DNA of 21,149 nucleotides from Ceratorhiza oryzae-sativae (GCA_030998015.1 JARWMV010000199.1:1-21149), one strand, 5' to 3'; positions 8,293 through 16,712 are shown, counted from the stretch's first letter. Notes: generated by a model not told the origin, from the sequence alone. Made by a program: numbers and translations.

Positions 8293-8416
8293 GTAGAGAG
8301 ACCAGAGTATGGTTTCAACTGGTCCAGTTGCATGGTGGTCCAGTTGCATGGTGGTCCAGATGGAAATATACCTTATCCTATGTGGATCTCCGGGTTTGTT
8401 TCTGGAAAATGATAAC

Positions 8417-8881
8417 CTCGACTGTGGGCGGCTTTAGCCGCCCACAGGCTCCGGGCAGCGTAGCTGCACATGTTTGGGGGGCAGAAGTCTGCGGTCGTGT
8501 TCCTGGAACAAGACCACAGACGAGGTAGAAATAGTAATTCAAGTTTTTATCCTTAAAAATAAATTATTTGAAACTAATCTTAGTTACGAGGCTAACTTTT
8601 TTTAAAAGTTTATTTCTGAGTTGTCTCCTAATGATAAATATCCATTTAGGAAGACAAGCCAACTTTTAGGTCCGGGGTTCCAAGATTGGTCTTTCTGTCT
8701 CCGAGGGCTCCAGTGATGGACTCCTCAGCCGGGAAGTCGATTTGAGCTTTACTTCTATCCAGATATGGAAGAAACCGGACCTTTGGATTCTATTGTTCTC
8801 CGTATAGAGATGTAGACGATTCCAAAGTTAGGTCAGATTCCTAAAATTTGAAGAAAGTTTTGAGTCCTATAATCGCCTGAA
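8417..8881. other. E5/E6 hairpins, then unrecognised sequence
   Basis: 8417-8526 is a second copy of the E5 + E6 cluster found upstream of nad6. From 8527 to 8881 I see no gene and no known repeat. The sequence is moderately AT-rich with many stops and some pairing potential (GTCCGGGGTTCC, later GAAACCGGACC), and may be decayed intron RNA. Confidence 0.45.
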
Positions 8882-8886
8882 TCATA

Positions 8887-9102
8887 CCCCCGCTTATCGG
8901 CTGAAATCTTAGGTGTAACCCAAGATTTCAGCCGATAAGCGGAGGGTCAACGACCCGTGGGTATGGTTATCGAGGCCGCGTTCGCGGCGAGGTATTGCGA
9001 GGTACCCTGGAACTTTCAGTTCCAGGGTACCTAGGAATCAGACGCCGCGCGCACGCCAGGGCCGCCTTGGCTTAAGCCAAGGCGTTCGCAGGCGTGCACG
9101 GG
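8887..9102 (+). mobile_element. E2 element flanked by TCATA on both sides
   Basis: Here the first stem is TCGGCTGAAATCTTAGG/CCAAGATTTCAGCCGA rather than the GGGTCAAC stem of the other copies. The remainder matches the E2 family, without the extra TTGACCTTAAGGTCAA hairpin. TCATA is at 8882-8886 and 9103-9107. Confidence 0.82.
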
Positions 9103-9702
9103 TCATAAATTGTGTGGCAAATAGGGTATTCAAAACAACATAACTCGTGTTTTCACCTTTTTAATTTTTAAATGAGAAATATTACAAAATCACAATTTCA
9201 CACTTTTTCTCCTCTTAGCCGAAAAATTATGACAAAAGAAGAACGATCACTTTTTTCTTTATCTGCTGATTTAAAGGCCATATTGGTTGGTCTACTATTG
9301 GGAGACCTTTATGCTCGAAAACAAAAAAGAAGTGTAAATGCGTGTTTATGCTTCGAACAGGGACTTGTTCATGAGACTTATCTTTTCCATCTCTACGATT
9401 TATTTAAAAGTTACTGTCAATCAGCCCCCCAAACAAGTAATCGACTTCCTGATAAACGAACCGGTAAAATCTATGCTAGAGTCACATTTACAACCTGTGC
9501 ATTACCTTGCTTTAATGAGTTATATGACCCGCGCACGCCAGGGCCGCAGCTTATAGCTGCGATCGTAGGCGGGCACGGGTAAGTGATCTACTTACTCCTA
9601 TATCTTTAGCTTATTGGCTATGCGACGATGGTAGTTTTTGTAAATCAAGTCAAAGAGTTACTCTTTGTACAGAATCATTTACTTTCCCCACAGAATCGAC
9701 GC

Positions 9703-9874
9703 CCGCCGGCGTTAGAGGGAATCCTAAAGATTCCCTCGTAGAAAATGACGACCGTTCGTCATTTTCAGCCGGCGGCTAAATATCGATATTATGCCGCGCA
9801 CTAGCAATCGCAAACGGTTGCGATTGCTCACGTTGGTTGGTGGGACAAGTCCCACCAGCAACTAACGCGCGCGG
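9703..9874 (+). repeat. DHE copy 7, short form
   Basis: Interrupts the HEG after the codons for LCTESFT. 172 bp. Confidence 0.9.
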
Positions 9875-10033
9875 GCCTTCGCAAAGCACCGATTCTTGAC
9901 CCCCGATTTGCGCCAAATCGGACTCTTCCCTTACAGGCCCCCGCTAATCGATACCCCTGCCAAGACGTGCGCTAAAGCGCAGTTCTCTAGGCAGGGTGTA
10001 GATTTGCCTTCGCAAATCATCGATTAGTGGGAG

Positions 10034-10080
10034 CCCTCCGCGCTTAGGCCGCCCTGCGGGCGATCAAAGAGCGCGGAGGG
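10034..10080 (+). repeat. E9 hairpin
   Basis: CCCTCCGCGCTTAGGCCGCC and GGGCGATCAAAGAGCGCGG... form a stem. E9 stems also occur near 5269-5302, 10145-10179, 10734-10780, 10799-10835, 11589-11635, 11756-11791, 14570-14606, 14625-14671, 15321-15365, 16769-16805 and 18345-18382. The loop TTAGGCC...GATCAAAGA is kept while the arms vary. Confidence 0.7.
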
Positions 10081-10377
10081 GAAGAGGTTCCCTAGCAGCG
10101 TGTACTTGTACACGCTGACGACAGGGTTAGGGTAGGAGATCTCAGCGCTTAGGCCGCCCTTCGGGCGATAAAAGAGCGCGTTAGAAAGAAGAAGTAAACT
10201 CCCCTGCAAAAAGCCTAGGTACAATTAATTATACCTAGGACTTTTTGCCGGTAGATCGCTAAAGCGGCCGTGGGCGGCAGGGGACTCCTAAGGATGCCCC
10301 TCAAACAATGCAGCGTAGCTGCACATGTTTGGGGGGCAGTAGGCGGGCGTTTGATTTATATCCTCTGCTAACTTCTA

Positions 10378-10835
10378 TCCTCGCCCCTACAAATTGATGT
10401 CCGCCGGCGTTAGAGGGAATCCTCAGATGAGGTAGCCTTGACCATGAGTCTCATGGTCCAGGCTACCTCCCATAAAGATTCCCTCGTAGAAAATGACGAC
10501 CGTTCGTCATTTTCAGCCGGCGGCTAAATATCGATATTATGCCGCGCACTAGCAATCGCAAACGGTTGCGATTGCTCACGTTGGTTGGTGGGACAAGTCC
10601 CACCAGCAACTAACGCGCGCGGGCCTACGCAAAGCATCACCCCGCTAATCGATACCCCTGCCAAGACGTGCGCTAAAGCGCAGTTCTCTAGGCAGGGTGT
10701 AGATTTGCCTTCGCAAATCATCGATTAGTTGAGCCCTCCGCGCTTAGGCCGCCCTGCGGGCGATCAAAGAGCGCGGAGGGATTTGTAAGGAGCGTTCAGC
10801 GCTTAGGCCGCGCCTAAAGGCGCGATCAAAGAGCG
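10378..10835 (+). repeat. Inverted repeat IR2, left arm (458 bp)
   Basis: Pairs with 14570-14977 (408 bp). The 50-bp size difference is exactly the optional hairpin of the enclosed DHE (long here, short there). It contains a DHE, a CGATTAG/CTAATCG stem with a CCTGCC/GGCAGG inner hairpin, and two E9 hairpins. Confidence 0.87.
10401..10622 (+). repeat. DHE copy 8, long form (222 bp)
   Basis: Lies in the left arm of IR2. Its partner in the right arm (14783-14954) is the 172-bp form. Confidence 0.9.
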
Positions 10836-11004
10836 TTAGAGAAATAGCTTTTTGACCCGAGCACGCCTGCGAACGCCCTGGCTTAAGCCAAGGCGGCCCT
10901 GGCGTGCGCGCGGCGTCTGATTCCGTCGGAATCAGACGCCGGCCGCGCTGGCGCCACAAGTTTTGTGGCGCGCATTGCAATCATTGGGGGTCACCGGCGA
11001 CGGA

Positions 11005-11173
11005 TTGTTTAAATAGACCCTTAGAAGCTGAAACATTAGAATCAGTCACATCTATCTACGGTGCGTTACTTGAATTAATTTTAACTCCTGTAATTAAATA
11101 CACAAGCATAGTTTTACCAAACCCATGGTGGATCGTAGGATTTGTGAGCTTTAATACTATTTTAGTAAATTAA
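11005..11173 (+). pseudogene. LAGLIDADG_1 homing endonuclease fragment
   Basis: The segment reads NRPLEAETLESVTSIYGALL, LILTPVIKYTSIVLPNPWWI and VGFVS before a stop at 11173. It is a clear paralogue of the fragment at 7905-8155 behind nad6 (NRPLEPETLNSITGIYG, PSPWWVIGFISG). The WWIVGFVS part looks like the start of a second LAGLIDADG motif cut off before its acidic residue. No start codon in context; GC-rich repeats lie upstream. Downstream (11198-11300) is an AT-rich stretch containing TCTCTTCGAATAT, also present at about 1692 in another HEG. Confidence 0.65.
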
Positions 11174-11427
11174 TGTGCGGAGAATAAAATAAAAGAGATG
11201 AAAACAACAATAATGCTTTTTGCTTGTAACATTGTAAATATGTTAGCCAATGTGCTACCTTCTCTTCGAATATCTCCTCTATTATTACCCTCGAGAATCG
11301 ATGTAGATTTGCCAGGGCAAATCATCGATTCTCGGCGAGGTATTGCGAGGTACCCTGGAACTTTAAGTTCCAGGGTACCTCGGAATCAGACGCCCGCCGC
11401 GCTGGGGACGACCGAATGCACCTTTAC

Positions 11428-11580
11428 GGTGGTTTTGGGCCCTAGTGCCCCCCAAACATGTGCAGCTACGCTGCATTGTTTGGGGGGCATCCACCCCCCA
11501 AATGAAGCAATTACGGGGCCTCTAAAATAGCTTTGCTATTTTAAGTGGCCCCTAATTGCATCATTGGGGGTCTACGGGCA
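11428..11580 (+). repeat. 153-bp direct repeat DR1, copy 2
   Basis: Same sequence as 5526-5678; the flanks differ immediately on both sides. It moved or was copied as a unit over about 5.9 kb. Confidence 0.85.
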
Positions 11581-12109
11581 TCCTCTAGCCCTCCGCGCTT
11601 AGGCCGCCCTGCGGGCGATCAAAGAGCGCGGAGGGGAAGAGGTTCCCTAGCAGCGTGTACTTGTACACGCTGACGACAGGGTTAGGGTAGGAGTTCTCTC
11701 TCTTCCCTTTCAGCTGCTCCCCAATGATTGCAATGCGCGCCACAAGACGAGCCCCCCGCTCAGGCCGCCCTTCGGGCGATCAAAGAGCGCGTTAGAAAGA
11801 AGAAGTAACTCTTTTAGTTACTGTCTTAAATGATAAGTTCGGGTTAAAATGTTACTTAAACAAACCCGCGGCCATAAGGACTTTGATTCCGAGGTAGCCT
11901 GGAACCTCGGGGGTCCAGGCTACCTCGCAATACCTCTAGCTACTGGAGGCCGCGTATCCGCCGGCTCCCGGCGGGGTTATGTAATCATAATACCCGCTTA
12001 TTCAATTTCTGTGTTACAAGAATTGTTGGCTACTGAGATGAACCCCATGATGAAATACAAAATTGGCTTAAATCCCCTCCTAGCCAGAACTCCATATGCG
12101 AAAAGCAAC

Positions 12110-12218
12110 GGCCTCCCAATGCGTTACCAAGCCTGTAAGGCACGCCCTACGGGCCAGCGTATTGGGAGTGCCATTACCCCCCCAAACAATGCAGCATAGC
12201 TGCATCAGTTTGGGGGGT
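12110..12218 (-). mobile_element. E7/E6 element (inverted order) with CAAC duplication
   Basis: GGCCTCCCAATGCGTTACC...GTATTGGGAG is followed by CCCCCCCAAACAATGCAGC to TTTGGGGGGT, the reverse of the arrangement at 3335. CAAC stands at 12106-12109 and 12219-12222. Confidence 0.7.
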
Positions 12219-12324
12219 CAACTGCCATTCATCATCACATGCCCCGAAGGGCCCGAAAGGGATGATGGCCCCAGAGGGAAAAATGCTAATGTAATTTTGA
12301 GATTTGAACAAGGAATTATTCATA

Positions 12325-12570
12325 CCCCCGCTTAGGGTCAACCAGCATTGTATTTATATATAAATACATGCTGTTGACCCGTGGGTATGGTTATCGAGGC
12401 CGCGTTCGCGGCGAGGTATTGCGAGGTACCCTGGAACTTTCAGTTCCAGGGTACCTCGGAATCAGACGCCGCGCGCACGCCAGGGCCGCCTTGGCTTACA
12501 TTGACCTTAAGGTCAATATGAGCCAAGCTTGCTTGGCTTAAGCCAAGGCGTTCGCAGGCGTGCACGGGTC
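12325..12570 (+). mobile_element. E2 element at a TCATA site, joined to a DHE
   Basis: Nearly the same sequence as 7487-7732. TCATA precedes it at 12320-12324; the DHE at 12571 follows with no spacer. Confidence 0.82.
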
Positions 12571-12742
12571 CCGCCGGCGTTAGAGGGAATCCTAAAGATT
12601 CCCTCGTAGAAAATGACGACCGTTCGTCATTTTCAGCCGGCGGCTAAATATCGATATTATGCCGCGCACTAGCAATCGCAAACGGTTGCGATTGCTCACG
12701 TTGGTTGGTGGGACAAGTCCCACCAGCAACTAACGCGCGCGG
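12571..12742 (+). repeat. DHE copy 9, short form
   Basis: Fused to the E2 element. HEG sequence resumes right after it. Confidence 0.9.
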
Positions 12743-13058
12743 ACCTTTTTCATTTGTATGTTTTATACAAAAATTATTGCTTGTCAGCTCCAACAACCTC
12801 TAACCGATTGCCTGACATAAGAACAGGGTGTACAATCGGGTAAGTTTTAACACTATGGCATTACCTTGTTTTAATGAACTTTATTGTCTTTTTTATTCTG
12901 ATAAGAAAAAAGTAATTCCCCTACCCTATCTCGTGTCAACTACTCTGAAGTTGTTGCACGTACGTGCAACAATTTCACGCTTGTAGAGGAGACGTCTGTG
13001 TGCGGCTTAAGCCGTACACAGACGGCTCCGAAGCTTGAGTCGAACCGTGGTTTAGCGT

Positions 13059-13230
13059 CCGCGCGCGTTAGTTGCTGGTGGGACTTGTCCCACCAACCAA
13101 CGTGAGCAATCGCAACCGTTTGCGATTGCTAGTGCGCGGCATAATATCGATATTTAGCCGCCGGCTGAAAATGACGAACGGTCGTCATTTTCTACGAGGG
13201 AATCTTTAGGATTCCCTCTAACGCCGGCGG
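13059..13230 (-). repeat. DHE copy 10, short form, inverted
   Basis: Partner of copy 4 in IR1. Starts CCGCGCGCG and ends CGCCGGCGG on this strand. Confidence 0.9.
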
Positions 13231-13441
13231 GACCCGTGCACGCCTGCGAACGCCTTGGCTTGCCAAGGCGGCCCTGGCGTGCGCGCGGCTCGCCGCGAAC
13301 GCGGCCTCGTTAACAATGCCCACGGGTCGTTGACCCTCCGCTTTATTACCCCTGCCAAGACGTGCGCTAAAGCGCAGTTCTCTAGGCAGGGCGGCTGAAA
13401 TCTTGGGTTACACCTAAGATTTTAGCCGATAGAGCGGGGGC
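13231..13441 (-). repeat. E2 variant, inverted, between two DHEs
   Basis: Reverse complement of 4528-4738. Confidence 0.8.
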
Positions 13442-13663
13442 CCGCGCGCGTTAGTTGCTGGTGGGACTTGTCCCACCAACCAACGTGAGCAATCGCAACC
13501 GTTTGCGATTGCTAGTGCGCGGCATAATATCGATATTTAGCCGCCGGCTGAAAATGACGAACGGTCGTCATTTTCTACGAGGGAATCTTTATGGGAGGTA
13601 GCCTGGACCATGAGACTCATGGTCAAGGCTACCTCATCTGAGGATTCCCTCTAACGCCGGCGG
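13442..13663 (-). repeat. DHE copy 11, long form, inverted
   Basis: Partner of copy 3 in IR1. 222 bp with the nested 50-bp hairpin. Confidence 0.9.
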
Positions 13664-13740
13664 ATACAGGTCCAGCAAGATTTTATAAATCTTGCATGGA
13701 AGCAAACCACGGAACGATGTTGACCGAGATAGAGGCCAGA

Positions 13741-14569
13741 CTAATTTTAGATGAGCTCTACATTTATCTTCACGCACGGCCTATGCATTTTTCGTTCATT
13801 TTTCTTACAGACCATCACAGATGTTCAGCAGGAAAAACGGATGGAAATCACCTACTGCCTGGCCTTTTTATCTTTTTACCATCAGAGATATCCAGAATGT
13901 AAATTATCTTTATCCGTGATGAGACTATTTCTAATAAATTGAATCTACCAAAGGCTACCGGGTTGGAGGTTATTCTCCATTATGGGGCGCGGAGTTACGG
14001 GCAAAGGGGGCCATTTGGTGGTGATTCCACCACCAAGCGCGGTAGCACAGTCAGCCTGCTGACTGGGAAATTAGGGATTATGAATAAAGGCGGGTATTGG
14101 GTGAATGATCTTATATCTGTTAAATAGAGCCGCGATCGATCGAACGTGAGCCTTCCCTTTCCAACCCTATTTAGAGTACACTGGGCCCAGTCGAAGGATA
14201 ATTGACGGAAGTTGATCTGGTCAGACCAACTGACTTTTTTGCAGACGTCAATTTCCGAAGGCGGGGAGCTGGGCAATACCGCGTAACTCCATCATGATCA
14301 AAATAATGCATGAGAGCAGCTTTGATCTATCCCGCCTGGGAATCAGGTGAGGCCCTACCCCCTATACCCCAACCGTGACCCAACCACGATAAGAATACTT
14401 ATCGTAGACCCCCAACAAGGCAATGGCCTCCCAATGCGTTACCAAGCCTGTAAGGCACGCCCTACGGGCCAACGTATTGGGGGGGGGGGGCCATTACCTT
14501 ATTGGGGGGCGTATGCCCCTCAAACAATGCAGCGTAGCTGCACATGTTTGGGGGGCAGGAGTTGGGCAC
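13741..14569. other. Unrecognised sequence with structured-RNA look
   Basis: No supported protein gene. 13741-13960 is AT-rich with short open stretches lacking motifs. 13980-14340 is mixed-composition, unlike both HEG debris and the palindromic families, with stems such as TGGTGGTGATTCCACCACCA (14019-14038) and TCAGCCTGCTGA. The block GATTCCACCACCAAGCGCGG at about 14028 recurs with one change at about 15580. I could not match it to rRNA, RNase P RNA or a group II intron by eye. 14400-14569 holds E7 and E6 hairpins with a run of twelve G. Confidence 0.4.
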
Positions 14570-14977
14570 CGCTCTTTGATCGCGCCTTTAGGCGCGGCCT
14601 AAGCGCTGAACGCTCCTTACAAATCCCTCCGCGCTCTTTGATCGCCCGCAGGGCGGCCTAAGCGCGGAGGGCTCAACTAATCGATGATTTGCGAAGGCAA
14701 ATCTACACCCTGCCTAGAGAACTGCGCTTTAGCGCACGTCTTGGCAGGGGTATCGATTAGCGGGGTGATGCTTTGCGTAGGCCCGCGCGCGTTAGTTGCT
14801 GGTGGGACTTGTCCCACCAACCAACGTGAGCAATCGCAACCGTTTGCGATTGCTAGTGCGCGGCATAATATCGATATTTAGCCGCCGGCTGAAAATGACG
14901 AACGGTCGTCATTTTCTACGAGGGAATCTTTAGGATTCCCTCTAACGCCGGCGGACATCAATTTGTGGGGGCGAGGA
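14570..14977 (-). repeat. Inverted repeat IR2, right arm (408 bp)
   Basis: Reverse complement of 10378-10835 apart from the 50-bp DHE hairpin and a few base changes near its outer end. Confidence 0.87.
14783..14954 (-). repeat. DHE copy 12, short form, inverted
   Basis: Lies in the right arm of IR2. 172 bp. Confidence 0.9.
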
Positions 14978-15098
14978 CGGGAAGAGGCTACGGGTCAAGT
15001 ACAATATTACGCAGGCAGGGACTATGCCGCCTGTGTCGGGCTAACTTGACATAGGGATGGGGCGGTGGTGAAAAGGAAAGTATAAAGTTCAAACATAA

Positions 15099-15171
15099 GG
15101 GTTGTTAGCTTAATAGGTAAAGCCCCTAAGCGTCACTTAGGATTATATCGGTTCGATTCCGATAGGACCCG
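15099..15171 (+). tRNA. trnD: tRNA-Asp (anticodon GTC)
   Basis: Cloverleaf: acceptor GGGTTGT (15099-15105) with AGGACCC (15164-15170), with one T-G wobble and one G-G mismatch. D stem GCTT/AAGC. Anticodon stem CCTAA/TTAGG with loop GCGTCAC and anticodon GTC at 15132-15134. T stem ATCGG/CCGAT with loop TTCGATT. The discriminator is G171 of its line (15171), the base typical of aspartate tRNAs. Unusually, position 33 is C rather than the near-universal T. The gene lies 713 bp upstream of nad4L on the same strand. Identity as Asp is inferred from the anticodon and G73; the C33 and the mismatch leave open some decay or editing. Confidence 0.82.
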
Positions 15172-15883
15172 ATGGGATTGTCAAGCCCCTAAATTTAGAC
15201 ACAGACTCCGATAAGACCAGGAATCCCGGAAAACATGTTTTCCGGGATTCAGCGCGCCTTATTTCCCCCCCCCTGAATACTAAGGCGGGGCGGGGTTGGG
15301 CAGCACCCATTGCCGTCCTGCCACCGCGCTTAGGCCGCCCTTCGGGCGATCAAAGAGCGCGGTGGGGCAAGATTATGGCAACTACCCCGCCGCCGTATGG
15401 ACTTTGAGGAGCCGGCCCAGCTAGGGGACTTATCGTGGTTGGGAGGAGTCCTGAGGGACCCATCAGGACGTTGCCGAACGGCTAATTTCCCCAGGGTTAT
15501 CCAATACTGACTATGTCAGTACTGTGGAGGGAGAGATGAAGATTAATCTCCATCCTGGAAGACTTACTGCGCTTGGAGATTCCACCACCAAGCACGGTAG
15601 CGTAGGTCCCTAAGTTAAATTTGGGTTATAGGAGTTGTGAATACCAAACTCCCTTCGGTAGCAACCTCTACTACGTCGTTCCCATCAAAAGGAACGAGGT
15701 TTTATTACTTTTTTTTGTTCATGTCTGGAAACCCCAAAATAAAGCGTTAACTAGCATGCGGCCTCATGCTTCAGGCTAGGGCAGCCTCATCTTTCGTGTG
15801 GTTGACAATGATTCGATCTTAACTATATCGGGTCAGAGTGCAATTTAGGACGCACAAAAAGAATAAAATAAAAAATATAAATT
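15172..15883. other. Unrecognised spacer upstream of nad4L
   Basis: I see no gene. It contains a perfect 30-bp palindrome around ATCCCGGAAAACATGTTTTC (15220-15251), an E9 stem at 15321-15365 and hairpins such as GAGTCCTGAGGGACCCATCA and CAGTACTG. The stretch 15420-15700 has the mixed composition of a structured RNA and shares GATTCCACCACCAAGC with about 14028. An AT-rich leader of about 30 bp precedes nad4L. Confidence 0.45.
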
Positions 15884-16150
15884 ATGAATCTTTCAATAAT
15901 ACTGTTTTTAATTGGAATTTTAGGATTTATATTGAATAGAAAAAATATTATCCTATTAATCATTTCCATCGAGATAATGTTACTAGCTGTAACATTACTT
16001 GTTTTAATTAGTTCTTTTGGTTTCGATGATAACATCGGTCAAACATTCGGTGTATATATTATAGCAATAGCTGGAGCAGAGTCAGTTATAGGATTGAGTA
16101 TTTTAGTAGCATATTATCGATTAAGCAAATTAACTTTATTTATAATTTAA
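15884..16150 (+). CDS. nad4L: NADH dehydrogenase subunit 4L
   Basis: 88 residues, the usual length, with three hydrophobic segments: IILFLIGILGFILN, IILLIISIEIMLLAVTLLVL and IAIAGAESVIGLSILVAYYR. The family hallmarks SIEIMLLAV and IAGAESVIGL are present; the glutamates are the conserved membrane acidic residues of this complex I subunit. The ATG at 15884 follows an AT-rich leader. The stop TAA overlaps an ATG (TAATG at 16148-16152). In many fungi that overlapping ATG starts nad5, but here it leads at once into a GC hairpin and a HEG relic, and nad5 begins 4.37 kb further on. Uninterrupted and probably functional. Confidence 0.96.
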   Translation: MNLSIILFLIGILGFILNRKNIILLIISIEIMLLAVTLLVLISSFGFDDNIGQTFGVYIIAIAGAESVIGLSILVAYYRLSKLTLFII

Positions 16151-16154
16151 TGAC

Positions 16155-16189
16155 TTGAGGCGGAGCTGCGATCGTAGGCGGGCACGGGT
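16155..16189 (+). repeat. Short GC element (GAGGCGGAGCTGCG...GGGCACGGGT)
   Basis: Recurs at about 16974-17007 and 17872-17906, each time next to HEG sequence, and in part within the 53-bp insert at about 9528-9580. The 16155 and 17872 copies precede the same HEG position (followed by GAGAAA), so they predate duplication of that HEG or mark a shared hotspot. Confidence 0.65.
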
Positions 16190-16599
16190 GAGAAACACAA
16201 CAACCTTACTGAAATCATGGGGAAATGTTAGCAATAACGACCGAATTAATTCTTATATTCACCCTAAAAGCTTAACAATATCCACAGGGCCTAAGAACCT
16301 GGAATCAATTAAACCTAATAACGAGTGCAAGGCATTAGTTCCGTACTCCGAAGGGTTAGGTTCTACTATAGGTATGCGACTATCTACTTTCGCTTTATCA
16401 CAATTTAAACTGACAGCTGACCCCCAATGATTGCAATGCGCGCCACAAAACTTGTGGCGCCATTGACCCCAAACAAATGCAGCTACGCTGCATTGTTTGG
16501 GGGGTCAATGGTAATGAGACGAGATGGGACATTTTATTGTTACCTAACTACCAGAAGTTTACCTTGTCTTAACGAACTGTATGAAGCCTTCACAGTTGA

Positions 16600-16676
16600 C
16601 CCCCAATGCTTTACAGCATGTTGGGGGGTAATTGCCCCCCCAAACAATGCAGCGTAGCTGCATATGTTTGGGAGGG
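16600..16676 (+). mobile_element. 77-bp GC hairpin element with CAGTTGA duplication
   Basis: CCCCCAATGCTTTACAGCAT hairpin followed by an E6 unit. CAGTTGA is at 16593-16599 and 16677-16683. Removal rejoins AFTV-DGKKCVTM, matching VFTVNGKKYVTM in HEG B. Confidence 0.85.
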
Positions 16677-16712
16677 CAGTTGATGGTAAAAAATGTGTAA
16701 CAATGTCTATTG

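Larger units (their letters stand above)
6874..8416 (+). pseudogene. LAGLIDADG_1 homing endonuclease fused behind nad6, shattered by repeats
   Basis: Starting right after the nad6 TGA and in the same frame, the sequence reads SGKLDPWAVTGLVDAEGYF (first LAGLIDADG motif), then LKEFFGVGTVTLRSKDAYY and KRDLEIIVQHFKLFPLLTSK. A DHE interrupts at 7276. Host sequence resumes at about 7448 (HLSVEGFMRAVSY) and is cut again by E2 plus DHE (7487-7904). It resumes with NYLNRPLEPETLNSITGIYG and is cut by a hairpin at 7978-8072. PSPWWVIGFISG follows, then NKGLPEELKIAFTNVVPV, a further hairpin at 8219-8292, and ERPEYGFN...PMWISGFVSGK to TGA. Two second-motif-like segments are present (WWVIGFISG and MWISGFVSG), so this is probably a chimera of two related HEGs joined near 8155. 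It is not functional as drawn. Confidence 0.8.
9172..12074 (+). pseudogene. LAGLIDADG homing endonuclease scattered over 2.9 kb
   Basis: ATG at 9172 starts a frame with EERSLFSLSADLKAILVG and LLLGDLYARKQKRS (first LAGLIDADG_2 motif), FEQGLVHETYLFHLYDLFK, NRLPDKRTGKIYARV and LPCFNELYD. At about 9528 a 53-bp GC hairpin (CCCGCGCACGCC...GGGCACGGGT) replaces roughly 13 codons expected from paralogues. 9583-9701 continues with LLTPISLAYWLCDDGSF (second motif) and LCTESFTF. A DHE and about 2 kb of repeats follow. 11806-11866 (LLVTVLNDKFGLKCYLNKP) and 11972-12074 (GYVIIIPAYSISVLQELL, MNPMMKYKIGL) supply the remainder in the expected order. That all four pieces were one gene is inferred from order and homology to the HEG at 2030-2572; the C-terminal pieces could come from another copy. 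Confidence 0.68.
12275..12918 (+). pseudogene. LAGLIDADG homing endonuclease fragment split by E2 and DHE
   Basis: 12275-12322 encodes NANVILRFEQGIIH. E2 plus DHE (12325-12742) intervene, then 12743-12918 encodes LFHLYVLYKNYCLSAPTTSN, RLPDIRTG, a one-base frame slip near 12835, and VSFNTMALPCFNELYCLFYS with DKKKVIP. This is the N-terminal half of a LAGLIDADG_2 HEG like the one at 2030-2572. The first LAGLIDADG motif and the C-terminal half are missing. It ends where IR1's right arm begins at 12916. Confidence 0.72.
12916..13740 (-). repeat. Inverted repeat IR1, right arm (825 bp)
   Basis: Reverse complement of 4229-5053. One end lies inside a HEG fragment (codons for KKVIP), suggesting that this arm is the newer copy, dropped into a dead HEG. 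Confidence 0.9.

Noticed and set aside
10524..10721. 65-codon frame repeated at 14684-14881
   Set aside because: It lies in the inverted repeat IR2 and reads through the DHE; the same frame appears wherever that repeat is. No protein signal.
13696..13942. Frames of about 65 codons after the right IR1 arm
   Set aside because: They start inside the repeat arm; downstream part has no recognisable motif or expected composition.
13995..14276. 93-codon reverse frame
   Set aside because: No known domain, isolated on the strand without genes, in a tract that looks like structured RNA or debris.
15430..15640. Possible mitochondrial RNase P RNA
   Set aside because: I could not find the conserved P4 halves in either order.
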